The notes beneath the pieces were generated by a model, which was not told where the DNA came from, made no database searches, and was given only the letters and a program-made list of their open reading frames with translations. Shown here in pieces: positions 21,901-33,850 of a DNA stretch of 64,000 bases; the stretch's first letter is position 1, and every line of letters starts with the position of its first letter. The translations under genes and the position numbers were made by a program. The stretch is taken from contig CM067442.1 of the NCBI GenBank assembly GCA_034508935.3, positions 93,283,652 through 93,347,651 on the forward strand, read 5' to 3'. This DNA is from Berghia stephanieae. Its lineage: Eukaryota; Mollusca; Gastropoda; Nudibranchia; Aeolidiidae.

Positions 21901-24900
21901 GCGTTCCAGCAAGTTTTCGGAGAAGCTGCATTCTCTTGTACCCTTTCTGTTGACTTTCATCTATTTGATGTTTCCAAGTGAGTCGAGGGTCAAATTTCAC
22001 TCCTAGATACTTAGGCATAAGGTCTTCTCTCAGAATCTTTCCATCTAAAGTTAATCGCATAGATTGCTTTTTGGTTGATAAGCTGAATGTTGTGTATGTG
22101 GTTTTATCAGCATTTACTCTCATACCCCAGTCTTTTGTCCATTTGCTCAAAGCATCAAGAGTCATCTGTATCCTGGCCTTTGCAGTACCAATATTTCTTT
22201 CAGTGCATATCAGTGCAAGGTCATCTGCATACATGGCTGCTTTTACTCCTCTGCATTTGGTTTCGCAGATGTCATTGATAAAAACGACAAAGAGGGTTGG
22301 TGAGAGAACCCCGCCTTGTGGTACTCCATTTGTCATGTTCGTTAGCTTGCTTTTAGAGTTTTGAGATTGGACTCTTGCTTTTCGATTTGTGAGGTAATCT
22401 TTAATCCATGCAAACATGTTGTGTGAAACGTTGGCTTTCTTAAGTTTGAGAAGTAGTCCTTTTGTCCAGACTTTGTCAAATGCCTTTTCCATATCCACCC
22501 AAACTGTGACTGTGTGTTTTTTTTCTTGGTAACCATTTTCGATCAGCTGCGAGATGTATGTTATCTGGTCCTCTGTGCAGCGTAATTGTCTGAAACCAGC
22601 CTGTTCATCTGATATCAACTTATTGCTTTCTAAATACCATTGGAGACGGCGATTAACAATTCTCTCCATCAGTTTACCCAAGCAGCTTGTCAAACTTATT
22701 GGTCGGTAGCTTTCGGTTTTATTTTTTGGCTTGCCATCCTTCTTAATTGGTATCATGGTTGCCTGTTTCCATTTGAGTGGAAGTTTACCCTGTTTCCAAC
22801 TTGCATTGAACAGTTGTTTCATTTTCCTCTTTGTGAGGGTTCCTAGGTGTTTCAACATGTCATTAGTAACATCATCTGGACCTGGTGATTTGTTCGTTTT
22901 TAGAGATTTCAAGGCAATTTCTACTTCTTCTTTTTTAATCGAACTGAACATGACATCATCTGTGGATTCTTTGGGTGTATCCTTGTGTTTTCTCAATTCT
23001 TTGTGGACTTCTCGTTTTCGTTCTTTTCTAATCTGTATACTCCCAACACTTGAGTACTGCTTCATAAAACAGTTTGCTGCTTGTTTTTTGTTGAGAATCC
23101 TCCCCTGATCATCTTCTACTGATGGTGCAGCATATCTGTTTTCTTGTCCACTTAGAGCTTTGGTTAGGTTCCATAATTTTCTTCCGTCTCTGTTGTAGTC
23201 AAGTTGTCTGGTTTTTTCATGCCATGCTTCCTGTTTTGCTTTTATTGTTTCTTTCCTGAGAGTTTTTTCAGCCTCTTTGTAAATTTCCATATTCTCATCA
23301 TTTGGCTCTCTCTCTGCTTTTTTTCTGTGTTCAGTGACTTGGCTGTTGAGACTTCCTAATTTTTCAGTCCATCCTGGACAGTAGTCCTTTCTTGATCCTC
23401 TGGGGATTGATTCTTTTGCAGCTTTCATGATTGATTTTGTGAAAGCTTTGGCTGATTTTTCTACATTCCTTGTTTTACAGTTTATCTCTTTTGTATAACT
23501 ATCAGTCAACTTTGAAAACAGAGTCCAGTCTGCTTTTTTATAATTCCATCTCGGAGGTGGTGCCTTTCTGTCTTTTGCATATTCTTCAGTTATTTCAACC
23601 AGAATGGGACGATGATCACTTCCTGCCAGTTGTTCCTTTATCTGTTTACTGACTTTTCCGGTGAGATCTTCAGATATGAGAGTTAGGTCTGGGGTTGATG
23701 TTGTCTTCCATGCTCTTGAGAAGTATGTATCTGGGTCATCTTCATTTCTGACAATTTGAAGCTTACTGTCTGTAAGCCAATTTTCAAGGGTTTCACCTTT
23801 TCTGTCTAAGTCATTGTATCCCAGCTTGGGGAGTGGCTATTGAAGTCTCCCACAACAATGAACTGTTCTTCTTCACTTCTTATGTTTTCAATTGGCAGAT
23901 TCTCTGATGGTGGGCTGTAACAGTTATATATTGTGTATTGCAATTTGTTTTTGGTAATTTTTACAGCCAATATTTCAACAGATTCATCTGTCGTTATTTC
24001 ATTTGTCGCTATGTCATTTCTGACGAAGATGATTACTCCACCTTTGTTCCGTTCTTTTCTGTCTTTCCTAAAATGTTGATATCCCCTTATTGAACACCTA
24101 ATGTTTTCTGTGAGGTGTGTCTCCTGTATGCAGGCAATATCTATCTTCTCATCCTGAAGAAACTTGGAGAGGGCAGTCTTTTTATGTTGTATCCCTTCTG
24201 CATTCCATTGTAGCAATTTGATAGTTCCAGTAGTCCGTAACCTTGCATCTCCTACCCTGGTTCCACAGTAGGAGGGCAAGGTACCACCAGATCGCTTGGG
24301 TGAACCCTGTTTATCAGGGCTCGACACTAGGTCCGTCCGGCGGGAATCCCCAGACTTCGCGCCATATCGTCCGGCAGTTTTGTTGTCCATCATTGTGAGG
24401 AGGATGCGTGTCACATTAATTTTTGGGTTGGTTTCCCTCTCCAGACTATTTGCGCCTTTCGGCTGTGCGACTCCGACTTCAGCGGTTCTTTATTCTCTGG
24501 ATGTGATTCCATAGCCTTTCATCTTCCCAGATCCACAAGGCAGTGGTGGTTTGAAGTTGGAGTTTTCCTTCTCCTAGACAGACTGCTTTCCAAGGCTATG
24601 AGCTCTGTCCACCCATTAATGGTGTCTAGGCTGGGAGTCCAGGAGGGTATCTTTGTAGAGTGACAGTTTCCCTTCACCCCACCAGCGTCATGGGGCTAGC
24701 ACAGCTTATTGCGTGAACTAGGGCAATCTGGCCACGGCGGTTGATTCCTCCCTTCATCCGTCACCTCAGACACATAGAAACTCGTGTCATCAGCCGGTTA
24801 GAAAGTTCCTTTCGGAATACTCCAACCGTTGCCCAGGAGGCGGGCGGGGAAGAATGCCCCTACGTGGACCCTGACACGAGCTGGAATGGGTTGCGGATCA

Positions 24901-27900
24901 GTACTGATCAAAATAATCCAATCCTGCCTCCCTTGTAGGGTCAAATTTTTACTTACACACTTGCCTCAAAAACTTCACAATGAAGATGTCAATATTTCAT
25001 CTTCATTTTTGTACTGACAGGAGTGACAAGAATTCCCTTTAAATTGACAAAAGTTTTGTTTAGACACGTACACTTTTTTAATTAAATATAGTGACTTCTT
25101 AAATGGGAGGTGAATTTAGAGTCACAAATATATTTTTATTCCTTTATTTTTTAGATTATTGTATTTATATTTTTCTTCGGAGCTTAAAGGCCCATGAAGT
25201 TGGAGTTTATCCCGTGTTATATAAAATTGACAATTGTTAACTATCCTTTGTAACTACACTAGTTTTTTTGCAAAGTACTTGCTATCAGCTAAGACTTCAA
25301 CTCAAAACGTGAAGTCTGTCCTACTGTATGGATGTGAAACTTGGAACGCATCACAGGCATGTATAAGGAGGGTACAGATTTTCGTAAACAGGTGCATGCG
25401 TAAGCTACTCAGAATAAAATGGATGGATAGAATAAAAAATGAAGAAGTATGGAAAAGAACACATCAGAAACCAGTGGGAGAGGAAATAGGAAGAATACGA
25501 TGGAGGTGGATTGGACACACGCTTAGAAAGAATGACTCAACTATAACAAAGAAAGTATTGGACTGGAACCGTCAGGGCAGAAGATCAAGGGGAAGGCCAC
25601 GAGGAACATGGAGAAGAATTAAAGAAGCTGATGATATACAGAGAAGTGGTAAGACCTGGAATGAGATAAAAAAGTTAGCTCGGGATAGAGAAGGATGGAA
25701 ACTGTTTGTCTGTGGCCTATACCCTGACCCCGTGTGAAAAAGGCAATGATGATGATGACTTGCTATCAGTCTCACTGGTACTTGTTCCTGTGTTTGTGAG
25801 GGAAGTGCTCTACCAACTTAGCTAGTAGTGTTGTTAGTATTGTTATGATCTCTCTCAAATCATCTGAATCCAATGTATTCAATGTCATGAGTAGAAACTT
25901 AATTAAATTGTTATAAAGGAAATTACAGGTAACTAGTTCAGTTCATTTTCTGCTACTAAAATGATCACCTTTTTGAACATCGGTGCACACAAGTGGATTG
26001 TTTGCAAAGGTTCAGTGGCCACTAATTATTCAATTTGTAACAGAGCCTAATCAACGTGGCCAGAAAAGTAAAGATGCCTGGTAATCTTAGTCTTACCTTT
26101 CAATGAAAGAAAACAATTCCCAATCTTATGAAATAAGAAATGATTGTCAATTTTTTTTTCCCAAATAATTGAATATAAAGATTACAGTAGCTGGCAAATA
26201 TATGTTTGAAACTCAAATCAGATTCTTCATTATCATGTCAGAGAATGAAAAGTGTATAAAACAACTGTTTGTCCATGATTGCCATGGTCAGGTTTTATTT
26301 ATTCCAGGAAGTTGGTAACATATTTTTTTCTTTTGTCCTCCAGGATCCGAAACTAGAGAGAGATCATTATCATCAATTTACAATAGCCTCAATAACACAA
26401 GAGACAAAAGACACAATACGAGTCAGATTCAGTCTTCATCCAGCTCAATGTCTGGGCTTAACTATCGGGCAGCATGTCGTCATAAGGTTTGATCAAATTG
26501 AATAAGAAAATTAAAATTTAAAAATATATATTTATATTCGAAGAATTCTTTTTCAATATATTAATTGTTGAAATTAATGCAAGAGAATTTAAATTGATGA
26601 ACATATATAAGTAATATGGGATTCGATTGATTGATGAATTGATTGTTCTAAACAAAGTTGTTTGTTTCTTTTCCATTGACTCAATTGTTCAATGCTACTT
26701 TGATTTTCAGTTCATGTGCACTTATGTTATATAAAATGCTGTTTGTTGAAATGAGATTATTTGGTTATTTCCTGCCCATGCCCTGATCACAACTTTTAGA
26801 TGGTGATGACATATGTAATCTCACAAGTCACATTCTATGTGGTATCAATTGGGTTTTGAGTTTGGATCCCTGACACTGTGATATTTTTATTCTCTGTTTC
26901 CATCCAGCACTTCTCCGTTATCTTTATTTCTCATCATTATTGCTACTAGTATGACACCTTAAGCCTTTGTTCTGTTTTGAATTATTGTATTAATGTTATG
27001 TTTTTTTCTCACTAGTATGTCACTTAAGACACATCAGTTGAGAATTTGTGTTTTTGCTGTATTCTATTTCATTGCAAATATTGGCTTTTTAAAAAATTAT
27101 ATCTAAAGGGCTACAAAACCCACCAGTTCTACCATTACAAGGCAATATACACCCATCTCACCTGTGCAGAGCAAGGGATATTTTGAGTTCTTATTAAAGG
27201 TAATTGCTTTTGTTACATTTTTGCTTAATGATATGCAGAGCTGCCAACCTACCGCGAAAAATGCGGAATTGTACTCATTTTCAGCGATTGTACACTTGTA
27301 CGCATTTCCCCAAATTGTACCCATTCATATTATTACTAGCCCATTGAGAAACCTTGGTGACCTAGTAGATATTCATATATTTTTTGACCAATTATGATCT
27401 TCAAGCTGGGAGGTAGAATTCTGAAAGGATTGGATTATAGTCTTGGGAACATCATTGTTGCTGCAATTGAGCTTGTGCGGTGTGACTTTATATAAGTATA
27501 CCTTCCTCTTACTTTCACAATGGTTAGTTTCCGTCGATTTCAGGATTGTACCCATTTTTATGAAATCTCCCCCATTTTGAGGTCCCATTGTACACATTCT
27601 CATCAGATGGGGTTGGCAGCTCTGGATATGCAGTACAATCTGCTTGGTTGGGATGGTGGTTTTTTTTGTTGTATTTTTGTTGTTGTTTTTTTTGAAGTTA
27701 TGTCCTGATTAAATGGCAGATACAACTGAGCACATAAACACTTTTCATGCAGTGCTACCCAGACATACCGAACTTAGATCTAATGAAGCCTGGAAAAAAA
27801 TCCCTTTTTTTTTTTCTCTTTTTGGTGTGAACGCAAATAGCTGGTGGCATATATCTGGAATGAAAAGCTCATTTTCGAATTTCAGTACTAGCACTCACTG

Positions 27901-30900
27901 GTTTTATTGTTAAAGATGTAAAGGGATTCCTGCAGCAAGTTAAGCGAAGTAAACTTTTCAAATTGTAAACAACATTGATCAGTTGAAGTCTGCTACTAGA
28001 CCTTATGGTCATTTATGATAAGGAAACCAAATTATGTCTTAGGTTTTATGATCTTAATGATATTATAATTTTTCTCAAAATCATCCCAGTTGTCTGTCCT
28101 GAACACTGGCTATTTCCTAAAGTAAGATAGTTTATTACGACGAACAAAGATGGTCTCCTTACGCTGTATCAGTCATTATTTTATGTAATTTAAAACTACT
28201 GTGCTACTAAAGTTGGATTTTTTACTGCTTGTCTAAATTAAAACTGAATGTTATATTGAAGTTTGTCAGGATTGTAAAACTTATCATAGACTGCTTTAGT
28301 AAATGTGAAATAATCATTTCCATCTTGGAAAAAAAAAAGCTTCTTTGTAATCACTGAAGATTTTTTCATTTGATTTGCAGATTTATGCCTCAGGTCAAAT
28401 GTCTAACATATTGAAGTTTTGGCAGGTTGGAGACAAAATTGAAATGCGAGGACCTTTAGGAAATTTAATATATAGTCCAAACCAGGTAAAAAGAAAAGAG
28501 AAGAACGTAATTTTTTTTATAATAATTAAATTTACATTTGATTGACTTGGTTCAAATATGGTTTGTTCTTTTTTGTTTTTTGTTTTAATATTTATGAATT
28601 AAAAAAAAAAAAGTACATGCTTATTATCATGTGAAATTTTCATTACTTTTGAAAAGACGTAAATGCTTATGTCCTTAAAGATTTTACTTTATGAGAGTCA
28701 AGTATAGTCTAATTTTAATTGTAACTTACTTTTCCATTTCACTATCCTTTTAGTACCGAAGGGTATTAATGTTGTGTGCAGGAACTGGCATTGCACCTAT
28801 GTGCCAGGTGGTTCATGCTATTTTGGACAATGAAGATGATGAGACACTGGTCAGATTGGTCTATGCCTGTAAGACTTATCCAGAAATTCTTGCAAAATCT
28901 GAATTGTCAGAGTGGAGACGTTACTGGAATTTCTCATCTAAATTTGTGCTTAGCCAAGTGAGTCTGTTATTATACGAGGGCTCTTTCACAATTAACCGAA
29001 AAATGCGTGTAAAATCCGCGTTTTTTATGCTATCAACAAGATTCTTGCACGTGTTCATACCTTGACTCGTCCTTCATTTCTCTACGTAACAGCCAAGTCT
29101 GTCGACACACCTCTGCCAACGCCGCACCATGGAATAGATACCCTCTCGGAAGAAATTTCCGTCAAGGTTTTGTAGCCATTTCCGCACATGGTCAACAAGC
29201 TCTTCATCGACATCAAAGCGCTTTCCTGCCAGCTCACGTTTCAGTGGCCCAAAGAGGTGATAATCAGATGGTGCGAGGTCTGGACTGTGTGGTGGGTGTG
29301 GCAAAATCTCCCATCCATATTTCTCTAGCCAACCTTGCGTCACTCGTGCTGTGTGGGGTGTAGCGTTGTCGTGTTGCAAAATGACCCCGTTGGCCAACTG
29401 CTCTGGGCGCTTTCTGCGAATGGCCTCCCTAAGCTTGTCAAGAGTTTGGCAGTACCTTGCAGCATTGATTGTTTCTCCAGGTTGTAAGGTTTCGAACAGA
29501 ATAACACCACGACTGTCCCAGAAAACAGTTCCCATTATTTTCTTTGCTGGCCGCATGACTTTGAATTTCTTCGCGACAGGTGAGGATGGATGTTTCCATG
29601 TCATCGAATCTTGCTTTGTTTCTGGGGTGCAATGGTGCAACCAAGTCTCATCACCGTTGACTATGCAGTCAAGAAAAGTCACATCGTATCCTAGAAAGTC
29701 TCCGCAGGCGTTGGCAGTATGCCCGTGAACCCTGCGTGAGCTCTTGCTTCTTCTCAAAAGTTCCCTGCAGATGTCCAATCTTTGTTCTTTATGATTGTCT
29801 GTCAATTGCTTAGGAACCCATCTTGCCCTGACTTTTCTGTAGCCAAGTTCATCAAATACAATTCTATGGGCAGAAGTTTCCGAAATTTCAAGACTGCTTG
29901 CGATTTCATGAAGTTTCAACCTCCTGTCTTGACGAATAAGCTCATCAACTCGCTTCACATTGTCTTCTGACGTCGCAGTTATCGAACGCCCTCTCCCTTC
30001 CCTGTCTGTCAAGTCGGAATGGCCGGCTTCAAACAAATTACCCAGTGATAGACTTGTGTACGGCTTATAACATGCTCACCATATACACTCTGAAGTTCTT
30101 TATGAATTTCGGTAGGATTCAGACTTTTGGCGTTCAAAAAACGTATGACAGCTCTGATTTCCTCCTTTGACCAAGTTTCAAGGTGGGCCGCCATCTTAAA
30201 AATCGTCTAGAAATTCATTGTGCAAAATGATGCACTTCATAATTTCTGGGAATATCCGTAAGGAAATAGAGAATATCATGTCGTTTACAGAATTAAAAAA
30301 TCTCCACTGGTTGCTGAGCAATGGGCATTTTTCGGTTATTTCTGAAAGAGCCCTCGTAATAATAATAAAAATAATAATGTAAGGAATTTATATAGCGCTT
30401 AGTTCCAATCAAAATTGCTCACTGGCGCTTTACATCAACACATCATATATCATGCACATATATAAAACTGACAAGTTAAAAACCACATTGATATGATAAT
30501 AAAATAAATTATAATAAAATATATAACAAGGACTCTAAATTATATGCCATACAAAAAAGTTTAGTTTTTAACCCCTTTCTAAATGTAAGTGGCTTTTCAC
30601 TATTTTTTTTTTCAATACTGATGGAGTTCCCTCAATCGGGGGGCATGGTGGTAAAAGGATTTCTCCTGAAAAACTAAAGATTTTGGGGGTTCCCTTAGGA
30701 GATTTAAATTAGCAGACCTAAAATTTCGACTGGGTTCAAGAAGGTAGATAAGTTCTTGAAGGTAATCCTAATGAGGTAATAGGAATCTGGTTTGATATTC
30801 ATACCCATTGCAATCTATAGTCCTATCATTGCATTAACTCTATATTTTCTGTATGAAGCCATTTGTTTCCTAGACTTAAGCTTTAGCACAGATGCTGCAA

Positions 30901-31887
30901 TAAAATTGTCACCATAACGGTTTGTCTCCATACATATAACGACAAGTGTCGCAGGAGGAAAAAATAATTGAAAAAAATCCACTGGTTGAAGGTTTTCACA
31001 ATAAACATTCCTAATGTGTCCACTACCATTACTATCATACTGCATTAGCCAATTGTCTGAGTCACTGTTTCCTGATGAAGATATTGCCAATTATCAAAGG
31101 CAAAAATAGGGGTGTGGCTGAGCCACGCCCGCTTTGGTCTCCGCTATCATCAACAATACTGGTATCAGCTTCATCTGCCAGTTCATTGTCACTATCGGAA
31201 TCAAGATTTTCATTATCTGCAAAGAAGCTAGACCACGAATCATCGCTTTCAAACCCTGCTTCCTCATCAGAATCAAAAACACCATGTCCATCACCACTCG
31301 CTCTCATTCTCCATTTTCAGATTATGACAAAACGTTAGAAAATAGAGTTAAAATACCATAAACATGAAAAATCGATAATCTGAAGGCTATAAGCACGGCA
31401 TGAACCTTTGCAAATGGAAAAATCATTTATCAACGGTAAACACCATCGTACTTTTACGCATTCATTTATTATAATATAATACAGTCTTTTACAACTATAG
31501 TCATAGTTGGCAATTTGCAACAGTCTATTCGGCAACGCAAGGGTTAACATTGGCAGATTTAATAAATTTGAAACTTTGTGTTTGGTTATTCTAATGGTTA
31601 TGGAGACTAATGCATTTCAGAACCTCCATAATAATATTTTATTTATTCTGCAGATAACATTTTTGTTTAATATCTTAATACAGGAACCAGAAAATCCAGA
31701 TTATGTTTATAGATATGGAGAAGAAATCATCAAAGGCCACATCAATGAAATGTTACTGCAACATGAACTTGGAGATCATTTTGATAAAACTTTTGTTTTA
31801 ATATGTGGCACTCGATCTTTTGAGTCTAATATGCTGGGATTTGCCCGTAAGCTTGGTGTGCCAGAAAAATTGATTCATAAATTTTGA
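18993..31887 (+). CDS. CYB5RL: CYB5RL, NADH-cytochrome b5 reductase-like protein (six coding exons)
   Basis: Flavoprotein of the ferredoxin-NADP reductase superfamily, expected to pass electrons from NAD(P)H through FAD. Exons: 18993-19186 (acceptor at 18982, so a 5' UTR exon lies upstream), 26344-26486, 27109-27199, 28381-28485, 28754-28957, 31684-31887; about 313 residues, close to human (315). Exon 1 has the oxidoreductase-like motif DCCGNGCSP then VLDIYQVELALWE. The FAD domain has IGQHVVIR and the flavin motif RQYTPISP. The NADH domain has LCAGTGIAPM and the final CGTRSFES, ending in Phe. All later phases join exactly. Exon 1 lacks one base at about 19082 (CCTGCG where CCTTGCG is needed), giving an early stop; with it the exon would be exactly 65 codons. 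This looks like a consensus error but could be a true null allele. The exon 1 donor appears to be GC (GAG/GCATGT). A polyadenylation signal may be AATAAA at 32785. Confidence 0.92.
19490..20524 (-). pseudogene. Tc1/mariner transposase relic, split by a LINE
   Basis: On the minus strand a frame starting near 20340 reads MRLSNRQRNQAIGMHITGAS, matching the N-terminal helix-turn-helix of Tc1-family transposases. Further decayed pieces extend to about 19500. Many stops. Inverted ends were not found. The LINE at 20536-24932 inserted into or beside this relic. Confidence 0.7.
20536..24932 (-). mobile_element. Full-length non-LTR retrotransposon of the I group (EN-RT-RNase H)
   Basis: Flanked by an 11-bp direct repeat TTGTAGGGTCA (20525-20535 and 24933-24943), so both ends are defined. 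In element orientation it starts GGGAGGCAGG, has about 540 bp of leader, one large ORF and a short 3' region ending in (GAA)n. No ORF1 or gag-like frame was found. It lies antisense in CYB5RL intron 1. RNase H places it among I/Ingi/Nimb-type LINEs; clade not resolved by eye. Confidence 0.92.
20612..24393 (-). CDS. LINE polyprotein: endonuclease, reverse transcriptase, RNase H (one apparent frameshift)
   Basis: About 1260 codons. The APE-type endonuclease opens with LLQWNAEG, then QETHL, GDFNSHSPSW and SDHRPI. The RT has PGPDDVTNDML, SYRPISL, VPQGGVLSP and catalytic YADDLAL. The RNase H has YTDGS, a conserved Glu in TEEKAI, LTDSD and HVGIYGNEIADQLA. A cysteine motif (CPCGTDHETTLHVLMDC) closes the protein. 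The frame is open except near 23823, where TGGG-ATAC would need a fourth G; after that it stays open to the TGA at 20612. With one lesion in 3.8 kb this is a young copy or an intact one with a consensus error. The first in-frame ATG is at 24393; a GTG lies at 24414. Confidence 0.9.
25305..25760 (+). pseudogene. LINE 3'-end fragment, RTE-like C-terminus
   Basis: An open frame of about 140 codons reads LLYGCETWNASQ, then [20 protein letters not shown] and GWKLFVCGLYPDPV, the C-terminal region that follows RT in RTE-like elements. The same motifs occur in the element at 42305-45467. It ends TGAAAAAGGCAATGATGATGATG, a short 3' UTR with an ATG-repeat tail. 5'-truncated; it lies in CYB5RL intron 1. 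Confidence 0.8.
25761..26343. other. CYB5RL intron 1, end; nothing recognised
   Basis: AT-rich sequence between the LINE fragment and the FAD exon. No repeat or exon seen. Confidence 0.5.
26487..27108. other. CYB5RL intron 2, nothing recognised
   Basis: AT-rich intron with a GTTTGA donor and an acceptor at 27107-27108. No repeat identified. Confidence 0.55.
27200..28380. other. CYB5RL intron 3 with imperfect internal repeats
   Basis: Between 27236 and 27625 there is a diffuse inverted similarity: AGAGCTGCCAACCTACC on the left and GGGGTTGGCAGCTCTG on the right, with repeated TTGTACCCATT/TTGTACACATT motifs inside. The ends resemble those of a MITE of about 390 bp. No coding sequence. Confidence 0.4.
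27237..27626. mobile_element. Candidate MITE with AGAGCTGCCAAC ends
   Basis: AGAGCTGCCAACC at the left and GGTTGGCAGCTCT at the right form inverted ends. TGTAC motifs recur near both ends (27267, 27289, 27314, 27545, 27589), as subterminal repeats of a hAT-like MITE would. Flanking duplication not established. Confidence 0.55.
28975..30356 (-). mobile_element. Mariner (DD34D) transposon, full length
   Basis: 1382 bp bounded by inverted repeats of about 32 bp (CGAGGGCTCTTTCA... at both ends, two mismatches) and a TA duplication (28973-28974, 30357-30358). It lies antisense in the last CYB5RL intron, only 17 bp after the 28754-28957 exon. Confidence 0.95.
29074..30194 (-). CDS. Mariner transposase with one apparent frameshift
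   Basis: Cut-and-paste transposase of about 370 residues. The N-terminal DNA-binding part starts MAAHLETWSKEEIRAVIRFL and includes RTQVYHWV. The linker has WVPKQLT. The catalytic triad is visible as GDETWLHH, HDNATPHTAR and HSPDLAPSDYHLF, giving DD34D. The frame is broken once near 30040, where GTAATTTG would need another A to continue as VNLFEAGHSDL; the rest is open to the stop. Either a nearly intact copy or an intact one miscalled in an A run. Confidence 0.92.
30359..30800 (-). pseudogene. LINE 3'-end fragment, CR1/L2-like, minus strand
   Basis: On the minus strand broken frames resemble the end of a CR1/L2-type RT ORF (FSGEILLPPCPP, where active relatives have SYRAPTLWN-like residues). 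Then come AAAGCGCCAGTGAGCAATTT and AGCGCTATATAAATTCC and a tail of ATT triplets that abuts the mariner right end. Confidence 0.6.
30815..31543 (-). pseudogene. piggyBac-type transposase fragment (5' end)
   Basis: Minus-strand frames give an acidic Ser/Asp-rich start (MRASGDGHGVFDSDEEAGFE) and then PVDFFQLFFPPATLVVICME with TNRYGDN, the beginning of the piggyBac DDE domain. The upstream end has GGG next to TTAA (31544-31547), as expected for a piggyBac terminus. The rest of the transposase and the other terminus are missing; the reading frame changes between the two parts. Confidence 0.8.
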
Positions 31888-32818
31888 TTTTATTTTATTC
31901 ATTAGTTAATATTGTAGCATTAGGTCACTTTTTATCCAGAGCAGCAAGAGGCAGAATATTTGTGCACTAAAAAGATGGAAAAGATCAAATGGAAAGTCGA
32001 GGCAATTGATTGTATAACAGTCAGTATCATGTCACTTTTATATTTAAAATGAAGTTTCTCCATATTCTCAATCATTAAGATTTATTTAAATAACTTTACA
32101 CACTGGTATCTGGGTTGGCTTATGTTATGTCATGTATTAGATACAAAGATGATCTGACAAAAAACGAGCCAAATGATGCACTGCACCCTCCATAAGATCT
32201 ACCACAAACGAATTGAAGTCAATTTCCCAGAGACCATTAAGCATATCACCTGACTGACTTGAGGACAATAGATATTAAATGATGATTCCCCCCTCCCCTC
32301 CAGATCGATGAGACAATGGAATCATCTATTGTCTGATGCAGCAGAATCTGACAGCCTTGATATTTCATATCATTTGGTATCACTGTGTATTCAGTAACAT
32401 TCCCAAGCACCAAAGTTCATCCTATATACCACGTTCAACAATCCTTCATGATTTTTTCCCCCAATTTATTATACAATCAAATATAGCTCGGTTCTTAAAT
32501 TTGAGGTTTCTACATAATGGCGAAGAAGAAAAATAAGCATATTGCTGATTAAATCCATTTTTTTCTTATTTTATCATCCTGTTTTTTCCTGGTGCTCAAT
32601 TGACACACGAGTTTTCCAATTGCCTCTAAAGCAAAACAATGGGTGAAATACTGAAAATCACAGTTGGTGAAAGCTAATATTTACTTTTATATTAGTGTTG
32701 TTTTAACCAACATGTACTATATAAATTATAAACATGTTTATTCTGTTGGTATTGCCTCTGTGTTATGTGATTTTTATACGGTTTAATAAAAGTGAAAATG
32801 AGTTGAGTATCATTTTTT
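31888..32818 (+). other. CYB5RL 3' UTR and downstream
   Basis: Follows the CYB5RL stop. AATAAA at 32785-32790 is the clearest polyadenylation signal but is 0.9 kb away; nearer weak variants could be used. Nothing else recognised. Confidence 0.4.
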
Positions 32819-32829
32819 AAAGGATTTTT

Positions 32830-33121
32830 GCGGGTGGTTGGATGGGAGCATCACCCTTGAATCATATGCCTATGATGTTCGCATGGGTGTACGATCCGAT
32901 AGTGATGTCGTTTCTTCTTCTCTTTACTAGCCTATCCTGCTTCTTTGGTTTGTGATTGTATTTTTGACAGGGGATATTTTTTTTTCTGTAAATCTTCTGT
33001 CTGTTTGTTCTTGGTTATTTATAATTTAGCTTATATCTTTAGGTTATGATTTTGATTTACATTTGTACTATTTTTGTTAGATTGCTTGTTTTTTTTGTTT
33101 CAGCGGTCTCACAAACAAAAA
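32830..33121 (+). repeat. SINE-like retroposon family B, copy B1
   Basis: 292 bp flanked by an 11-bp direct repeat AAAGGATTTTT (32819-32829 and 33122-33132). It starts GCGGGTGGTTGGATGGG, includes GGGTGTACGATCC (B-box-like), and ends in an (ACAAA)n-type tail. The interior block from TCTGTCTGTTTGTTCTTGG to TTTCAGCGGTCTC is shared with copy B2. Confidence 0.85.
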
Positions 33122-33366
33122 AAAGGATTTTTAACTATCTGCTGTCTGTCTGTTTGGATTTTAAATCATGTTTTAGTGTTGTATTGTTTTTGTTATTGGT
33201 TGAGGGAAGGTTTTTTGCCTGAACCACTTTGTATTTGGTATCTCGTTCTTTTTCAAAGCTGTTATATTTATATCCATTTTTGTTCATAACTTTTTGACCA
33301 TCCTAAAAACACTGAAGGCGGGCCATATAAATATAATATTTTGCATGCTATAAAATTCCATCTTGG

Positions 33367-33842
33367 TCGTCCCATAGTGGGCAGGGAGGTACATACTGTG
33401 TCCTCTATCCCCCTATATCTATTTTCCGTGCTTTCTGTCTTTTTCTTGGTTTTGTCCTGGCCCTGGCAGGAGTCCTGGCTGGGAGGGAATCAGTCAAATG
33501 CATAGTTATTGTTTTTGGGAGATGATATTTTTTTCCTTGTAAATCATCTCTCCGTTATGTATTACTATTTGTTATTTTGAATGTATAATGTAAGCATTTG
33601 AGTGTATTCCTCTTTGTTGGATTTTGTGCTTGTGTCCGGATGAGACTTATAGGTGATCTCAAACTAAGTACATTGATGGTATGCTCTTTGATCCCTATTT
33701 TTCCCAGTTCCCCTTTGTCTTACTTTCTCTTGGGTGCTTTAATTGTAATTCTAGAACTTTTTACTATCCCATTATCTTCATTTTTACTGGCGCTGATATA
33801 ACCTAAATGTGTTGCAAGCGCTGTAAAACCCTTAAAAACAAA
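33367..33842 (+). repeat. Family A retroposon, copy A3
   Basis: 476 bp flanked by the 8-bp repeat CATCTTGG (33359-33366 and 33843-33850). It runs from TCGTCCCATAGTGGGCAGGG through TTCTAGAACTTTTTAC to GTGTTGCAAGCGCTG and ends AAAACCCTTAAAAACAAA. The duplication and A-rich tail point to retroposition. No long ORF. Confidence 0.88.
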
Positions 33843-33850
33843 CATCTTGG

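Noticed and set aside
21414-23108. Plus-strand frames of 60-130 codons
   Set aside because: Antisense shadows of the minus-strand LINE ORF.
29351-29728. 125-codon plus-strand frame in the CYB5RL intron
   Set aside because: Antisense shadow of the mariner transposase.
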